From JBDKVA01 sp039679375 (GTDB taxonomy: Bacteria > Bacillota > Clostridia > Acetivibrionales > DTU013), in assembly GCA_039679375.1 (NCBI GenBank), contig JBDKVA010000039.1:1-43995 (forward strand): a DNA stretch of 43,995 nucleotides, read 5' to 3'. A program made the position numbers and the translations under genes. The first letter of the stretch is position 1. Every line of letters begins with the position of its first letter. Positions 39,470 to 43,995 of this stretch are shown one piece after another. The notes under the pieces were generated by a model. That model worked only from the letters and a program-made list of their open reading frames with translations. It was not told where the DNA came from and did not search any database.

Positions 39470-41134
39470 TCAGCCCAAATTCAGTATTTTACCGTCATCC
39501 GGGTCAATATAAACAAGCCAGTATCCAAAAGCGCCATATCTGGATCTGTTCCCTTCTGCCTGTACCCACCTGCTCATCTCTCCGAATGGCTTCCTGTCGA
39601 CCATGTGCATACCGGGAACGCCGCATACCACATACTGCTTTTGACTCTCCTTATGTTGGAAAATACCAATGATCAGGTGTCTGTATTTATAATGAGCCAT
39701 CATCACGGCCGGATTGAAAAGCAAAGGTGACCGGATATTGCACTGATATAGTATATTGTTCAAATTGACCGGATTCGTGACCTTCCACCATATGTAATCG
39801 CTTCTTCTGCTGTGGAACGGATCATTTTCCTCAAAATATCTTCCGATTTCTTCCTTTAACAGGGCTATATCTCCCGAAACAGGCACGGACGCCATTGCAG
39901 CAGCATGTCTCATTCTGCAGGCGTCACAAGGATTTGCGGCACGGGCGTCATCATTTACAAAAGCTCCGCACATATTTCCATTTAAGTAAACACATCCGGT
40001 ATTGACCTGTCCCGGCTCCGTCTGGTATGGTGCAGCCGGTTGATTTTGCTGCATTATAGGAGTCTGCTGATAACTCATGGGCTGCTGTCCGTACTCCGGC
40101 GGAATTCCGTACGTCTGGTCGTAATCGGGCTGCATTCCATGAACACGATCATACTGGAATGGCACATCCTGCGCCGTATCCGGCTGTGAAGGAGCACTCT
40201 GCGTCTGGTTTACCTGAGACTGCTCCGGATATGATTTTTCCTCTTGATGAAGCTGTTCTTCAACCGGCTGCGCCGGTGATGAAAGCTCTTGATTCAATGA
40301 TTTCTGCTGCGGCTGGTCTTCATATAGTTGCTTCTGATGCTCCTGCTCCTGTTGTGGCTGGTCCTGGTAAGATTGCTGGTCCTGGGGCTGTTCCTTTTGC
40401 TGCAGTTCTTCACAAGGCAGTTTCTGCTGTATTTGCTCCTGGCTCTGCTGTATTTGCTCCTGGTTCTGCTGTACCTGCTCCTGATTCTGCTGCGGGTGGA
40501 TATGGTACAAATTTCCCTGAAGTGCCGGATTTATTTCATAGAACTGTTCTTCAGCCTGCTGTGCCGGCGATGGCAGCTTCCGCTGCGGCTTGCTTTGCTG
40601 CAGCGTCCCCTGTTTCACCTGCTCCATTTGATGTTGCCGCTGATATGGAATGGTTTGCTTCACTTGTCTCTCCTGTTGCAGGAAATGCTGCTTTAGCAGA
40701 AAATGCCGCTTTAATCCGTTCCTCCACTCCATCTTTCCGTTTTTATAGGCTGCCAAAGGGCAAATAATATTGTCAATCGGCCGGTCTGCATATTCGACCA
40801 GCACAGCCGCACTGCAATACTCTTCGATCCCGCATCCGGATGCCCCCACATTTGAGGGATCAAAGCTCCATTCCAGTTCCGATTTATTCTGCCCGGCAAC
40901 AAGTTCACCGGCAGCCACCGCAGCCACACCATCCCTCGCACCTCTCAGCAGGTACAGCATATACATGAACCTGCCGTTCCCCGGTCTTAAGTTTTGGACA
41001 GATGCATGCAGCTTTCCCCTGCCGTCGCGAACCTCCAGTCTGACATACCCCGAAGGCTTTTGGCCGGCTTCAAATCCCGGGTCCTCATTGTCAAATATCA
41101 TAAAATATCTCTGAAATCCTTTTTTGACATCCAA
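39470..41134 (-). CDS. Gln-rich modular protein of unknown function
   Basis: A 554-residue protein with no name I recognise. Residues about 1-155 form a compact beta-rich domain (FMIFDNEDPGF, GYVRLEVRDGRGKLHASVQNL, YMLYLLRG, ELEWSFDP). Residues about 160-400 are low complexity, over one-third Gln, with three 7-residue tandem units (QQNQEQV type) encoded near 40424-40492, then Tyr/Pro-rich segments. A Cys cluster (GCVYLNGNMCGAF, CDACRMRH) leads into a second domain (DYIWWKVTNPVNLNNILYQC to YGAFGYWLVYIDPDDG). It has no signal peptide. The start is TTG 41134, seven bases after GGGGGG. The form suggests a scaffold or coat-type protein in a spore former; this is only a guess. Confidence 0.75.
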   Translation of the reverse strand: MDVKKGFQRYFMIFDNEDPGFEAGQKPSGYVRLEVRDGRGKLHASVQNLRPGNGRFMYMLYLLRGARDGVAAVAAGELVAGQNKSELEWSFDPSNVGASGCGIEEYCSAAVLVEYADRPIDNIICPLAAYKNGKMEWRNGLKRHFLLKQHFLQQERQVKQTIPYQRQHQMEQVKQGTLQQSKPQRKLPSPAQQAEEQFYEINPALQGNLYHIHPQQNQEQVQQNQEQIQQSQEQIQQKLPCEELQQKEQPQDQQSYQDQPQQEQEHQKQLYEDQPQQKSLNQELSSPAQPVEEQLHQEEKSYPEQSQVNQTQSAPSQPDTAQDVPFQYDRVHGMQPDYDQTYGIPPEYGQQPMSYQQTPIMQQNQPAAPYQTEPGQVNTGCVYLNGNMCGAFVNDDARAANPCDACRMRHAAAMASVPVSGDIALLKEEIGRYFEENDPFHSRRSDYIWWKVTNPVNLNNILYQCNIRSPLLFNPAVMMAHYKYRHLIIGIFQHKESQKQYVVCGVPGMHMVDRKPFGEMSRWVQAEGNRSRYGAFGYWLVYIDPDDGKILNLG

Positions 41135-41443
41135 GCGCAATCCCCCCTGATCTCGCATGATACAATATGTATATGCAGGGAAATAGAATAAATATCAAAA
41201 ATATTATGTAGCATAAAAATGCAGGATTAGATTTTAAAAATTGCAAAATTTATAAATATCGTGAATAACATCAAAAAGTGTGTGTGATAAGCCGTGATAT
41301 CTTGGGATACCTGCTTTCATATGTTTTTCTCCATCGCAAGAATTCATTAGAACATGCATAATTTTATTTGTTTAATATATTAGTATTCTCCCGGAAGACA
41401 TGGGAAATGCATTAAATAAATAATATTTTTGAATAATCTGATA

Positions 41444-41472
41444 TTGAAACCTTCAAAATAATGTGATATGAT
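41444..41472 (+). promoter_or_regulatory. Sigma-A-like promoter of pckG
   Basis: TTGAAA (41444-41449), 17 bases, TATGAT (41467-41472). The predicted start near 41479 leaves a leader of about 147 bases containing the palindromes AAATTAGCTAATTT and CCAATATTTAATAAATATCGG. The rest of 41135-41443 is A+T-rich with nothing I can name. Confidence 0.65.
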
Positions 41473-41625
41473 ATGCTAGTGAAAAAATTAGCTAATTTCA
41501 AAACTGTTTGCCAATATTTAATAAATATCGGAATATCAATAAAACAGCCGGGTTTAAAGAAACTACATAATTTTTTTGCACGAACAATTACAATAAAAAA
41601 CATATGACTTGAAAGGAGTAGTTAA

Positions 41626-43416
41626 ATGATCGAAAATAAAAAGTTGCAGAACTGGGTAAAAGAAATGGCTGATATGTGCCAGCCTGATAAGATTTACTGG
41701 TGTGATGGTTCCAGGGAAGAAAACGACCGTCTGCTGCAGGAAATGGTCGACAGCGGAATGGCTATACGCCTGAACCAGAAAAAACGTCCGGGTTGCTATC
41801 TTTTCAGAAGCGATCCGTCGGATGTGGCACGTGTAGAGGACAGAACATTTATTGCCTCGAAAAAGAAGGAAGACGCCGGCCCAACGAATAACTGGGTCGA
41901 CCCCGATGAACTCAAAGCTACCATGAAAGCCTTATATAAAGGCAGCATGAAGGGCAGAACGATGTATGTCATCCCCTTCTCCATGGGACCGATCGGCTCT
42001 CCCATATCAAAGATCGGTGTTGAGCTGACAGACAGCCCTTATGTTGTCGTCAACATGCGCATCATGACCCGTATGGGCAAAGCAGTTCTTGAAGCTCTGG
42101 GCGATGGTGATTTTGTACCATGCCTGCACTCTGTAGGCGCTCCGCTTGAAAAAGGCCAAAAGGATTCCTCATGGCCCTGCGCGCCAATCGAAAAGAAATA
42201 TATCAGTCATTTCCCTGAAGAAAGAACTATCTGGTCCTATGGTTCCGGATACGGCGGAAACGCCCTTCTGGGAAAGAAATGCTTCGCGCTTCGTATCGCT
42301 TCCGTCCAGGCCCGCGATGAAGGCTGGATGGCTGAGCACATGCTTATTCTCGGCATTACGGATCCAAAGGGAAATAAAAAGTACGTCACAGGTGCTTTCC
42401 CGAGTGCCTGCGGCAAGACAAACCTTGCAATGCTCATACCGACCATTCCCGGCTGGAAGGTTGAAACAGTCGGTGATGATATTGCCTGGATGAAGTTCGG
42501 AAAAGACGGACGCCTTTATGCCATCAATCCGGAAGCAGGATTCTTCGGTGTTGCTCCTGGTACCTCATATGAATCAAACCCCAACGCCATGCACAGCTGT
42601 GAAAAAAATACCATATTCACAAATGTAGCTTTGACAGATGACGGTGACGTCTGGTGGGAAGGCATCGGTTCAAAAGCTCCGGATCATCTTATTGACTGGA
42701 AAGGAAACGACTGGACCCCGGATTCAAAGACACCGGCAGCACATCCAAACGCACGTTTCACAGCTCCTGCAAGCCAGTGCCCTGTAATTTCAAAAGAGTG
42801 GGAAGATCCTACAGGTGTGCCGATCTCCGCATTCCTTGTCGGAGGGCGCCGCCCAAGCACGATCCCTCTGGTTCATGAAAGCTTTGACTGGAACCACGGC
42901 GTATTCATGGGCTCGATCATGGGCTCCGAGATTACAGCCGCTACAATTTCAAATAATATAGGGAAGGTACGCCGCGATCCATTTGCAATGCTTCCTTTCA
43001 TGGGCTATCATGTTGGCGATTATCTGCAGCATTGGCTCGATATCGGCAAGAAAAGCTCCGCCGACAAGCTTCCAAGAATCTTCTATGTAAACTGGTTCCG
43101 CAAGGATGCCAGCGGAAAATGGTTATGGCCCGGATTTGGTGAAAACAGCCGCGTGCTCAAGTGGATCTGCGAGAGAGTATCGGGCGTGGGCAAGGCTGAA
43201 AAGACGCCGATCGGCTACATGCCAACAGTTGACGCAATCGATACGAAAGGGCTCAACGTAAGCAAGGAAGATATGGCTGAATTGCTCAAAGTCAACAATG
43301 ATGAATGGCTGAACGAAGTCGAATCCATCAAGGAGCATTACAAGAATTACGGTGAGAAGATGCCGAAGGAACTGTGGAAACAGCTCGAAGCTCTTGAAAA
43401 GAGACTAAAGGGTTAA
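41626..43416 (+). CDS. pckG: Phosphoenolpyruvate carboxykinase (GTP)
   Basis: A 596-residue, full-length GTP-type PEPCK that interconverts oxaloacetate and PEP with GTP/GDP. Motifs: PFSMGPIGSPISKIGVELTD (substrate binding), the kinase-1a loop FPSACGKTNLAM near residues 257-268 with the reactive Cys, and the metal-binding GDDIAWMKF, then FGVAPGTSYESNPNAM. In related Clostridia this enzyme runs toward oxaloacetate as part of the malate shunt in place of pyruvate kinase, consistent with the PPi-type PFK in this window. AAAGGAG lies seven bases before the ATG. It is a single gene with its own promoter and terminator. Confidence 0.97.
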   Translation: MIENKKLQNWVKEMADMCQPDKIYWCDGSREENDRLLQEMVDSGMAIRLNQKKRPGCYLFRSDPSDVARVEDRTFIASKKKEDAGPTNNWVDPDELKATMKALYKGSMKGRTMYVIPFSMGPIGSPISKIGVELTDSPYVVVNMRIMTRMGKAVLEALGDGDFVPCLHSVGAPLEKGQKDSSWPCAPIEKKYISHFPEERTIWSYGSGYGGNALLGKKCFALRIASVQARDEGWMAEHMLILGITDPKGNKKYVTGAFPSACGKTNLAMLIPTIPGWKVETVGDDIAWMKFGKDGRLYAINPEAGFFGVAPGTSYESNPNAMHSCEKNTIFTNVALTDDGDVWWEGIGSKAPDHLIDWKGNDWTPDSKTPAAHPNARFTAPASQCPVISKEWEDPTGVPISAFLVGGRRPSTIPLVHESFDWNHGVFMGSIMGSEITAATISNNIGKVRRDPFAMLPFMGYHVGDYLQHWLDIGKKSSADKLPRIFYVNWFRKDASGKWLWPGFGENSRVLKWICERVSGVGKAEKTPIGYMPTVDAIDTKGLNVSKEDMAELLKVNNDEWLNEVESIKEHYKNYGEKMPKELWKQLEALEKRLKG

Positions 43417-43444
43417 GTACGGATAAATATCGATTTGTTTTTCC

Positions 43445-43481
43445 GGCGGGTGATCGTATAGATTGCCCGCCTGTTTTATTT
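43445..43481 (+). terminator. Intrinsic terminator of pckG
   Basis: GGCGGG (43445-43450) pairs with CCCGCC (43466-43471), extended by partial pairing of TGAT/ATTG, then TGTTTTATTT. It overlaps the end of the convergent rsmA gene. Confidence 0.8.
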
Positions 43482-43995
43482 CTGTCCTATATCATAAATA
43501 TCATTCGATAATTGGGCAAACTGTGCGATGGAAAGGGTCTCGCCCCTCTGGTTTTCCCCGATGCCGCCCTTTGCAAGCAATTCTTTGATCTGCTCTTTGC
43601 CAAGATTAAAGCAGCCGGCATTATTCAATGCATTCACCAGCGTTTTAATTCTCTGTCCGAAGGCGGCCTTTACAACACTGAAGAACAGTATCGTGTCACA
43701 CAGCTCAACTGGAGGCTTCTCATATACATCCAGCCTGATAACGGCAGAATCCACGCCCGGCTGCGGTCTAAAACTGTGCGGCGGCACTGCCAGAACAACA
43801 GAAGGCTTTGAATAATACTGGACTGCAACCGATAAAGCGCCATAATCCTTGCCGCCCGGATCCGCACGCATTCTGTCCGCCACTTCCTTCTGCACCATGA
43901 AAACCATCGTTTTTACCCTTAAACCGCTTTCCAGAAGCGCCATTACTACAGGTGTTGTAATATAGTACGGAAGATTGGCCACGATCTTCAGCGCA
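43476..43995 (-). CDS. rsmA: 16S rRNA dimethyladenosine transferase RsmA/KsgA, truncated by window edge
   Basis: The C-terminal 173 residues of the SAM-dependent enzyme that dimethylates two adjacent adenines near the 3' end of 16S rRNA. The catalytic motif IV NLPYYITTPVV is present, followed by FMVQKEVADRM, YGALSVAVQYY, FRPQPGVDSAVIRL, AAFGQRIKTLVNAL and the C-terminal GETLSIAQFAQLSNDIY. The frame runs on to the right edge (ALKIVANLPYY), so the SAM-binding N-terminal half lies outside. The GTG at 43982 is an internal codon, not a start. Confidence 0.95.
   Translation of the reverse strand, partial: ALKIVANLPYYITTPVVMALLESGLRVKTMVFMVQKEVADRMRADPGGKDYGALSVAVQYYSKPSVVLAVPPHSFRPQPGVDSAVIRLDVYEKPPVELCDTILFFSVVKAAFGQRIKTLVNALNNAGCFNLGKEQIKELLAKGGIGENQRGETLSIAQFAQLSNDIYDIGQK

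Noticed and set aside
40159..40767. Ala/Val-rich plus-strand ORF of 202 codons, and a Leu-rich one at 40328-40696
   Set aside because: Both are antisense shadows of the Gln-rich coding region (CAG/CTG codons read in reverse); neither has a ribosome site.
1..43995. CRISPR array, prophage, integrase, IS element or tRNA genes
   Set aside because: No regularly spaced identical repeats, no transposase, integrase or phage structural genes and no tRNA cloverleaf were found by eye; the palindromic repeats are dispersed and lack ORFs.

Overview
The window looks like chromosomal DNA of a spore-forming, anaerobic member of the Clostridia. The evidence is Shine-Dalgarno sites of the AGGAGG type with frequent GTG/TTG starts, an alpha/beta-type small acid-soluble spore protein, a YtxC-type sporulation protein, a clostridial OGG1-type glycosylase, a PPi-dependent-type phosphofructokinase and a GTP-type PEP carboxykinase. 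The last two fit the PPi/GTP-linked glycolysis known from the cellulolytic Clostridium cluster III, but the species cannot be fixed. I found no tRNA, no complete rRNA, no CRISPR array, no transposase and no phage genes.

Layout. 1-2.5 kb: the end of a PatB/MalY C-S lyase, a MITE-like repeat, a Phd-Uma2 fusion gene and a roughly 330-nt non-coding RNA candidate with its own promoter and terminator. 2.6-9.0 kb: DUF3343, OGG1, DUF6062, DUF4397, a P-loop/Asp23 fusion (behind a promoter-terminator leader), YtxC and a DUF6873 protein that seems to start at ACG. 9.2-10.6 kb: a second MITE copy, then four small genes (Cys-rich, DUF378, SASP, Cys-rich membrane protein). 10.6-12.5 kb: a cheR-cheB pair. 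12.7-17.8 kb: an operon of a giant FtsX-type permease, its ATPase and a membrane-anchored, divergent S8 peptidase. 18-25 kb: YebC, an orphan histidine kinase, a CoA-binding protein, YigZ, a Nudix protein, HflX with an N-terminal JAMM-like motif, and PFP. 25.4-30 kb: a response regulator with a degenerate GGDEF-like tail, then an AraC regulator divergent from an oxidoreductase and an esterase. 30-34 kb: a dUTPase with a large insert, a U32 peptidase and ZapA. 34.2-36.5 kb: a deacetylase / SelA-like PLP enzyme pair. 36.6-39 kb: a flotillin/NfeD pair. 39.5-41.1 kb: a Gln-rich protein of unknown function. 41.4 kb to the end: pckG, then the 3' part of rsmA.

Intergenic DNA is unusually rich in structure. 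There are three dispersed palindromic repeat families (A: 970-1159 and 9196-9292; B: 4744-4790, 33440-33486 and weaker relatives; C: 25323-25416 and 38976-39069), clusters of nested short palindromes (1011-1129, 21139-21290, 27450-27602, 39175-39345) and two short G-rich tandem repeats lying against genes (20434-20489, 38839-38882).

The strongest candidates for something undescribed are the 2117-2444 RNA, the ABC transporter/S8 peptidase operon, the JAMM-HflX fusion, the Phd-Uma2 fusion and the modular MITE/hairpin elements. All functions are inferred from sequence by eye; no database search was run.
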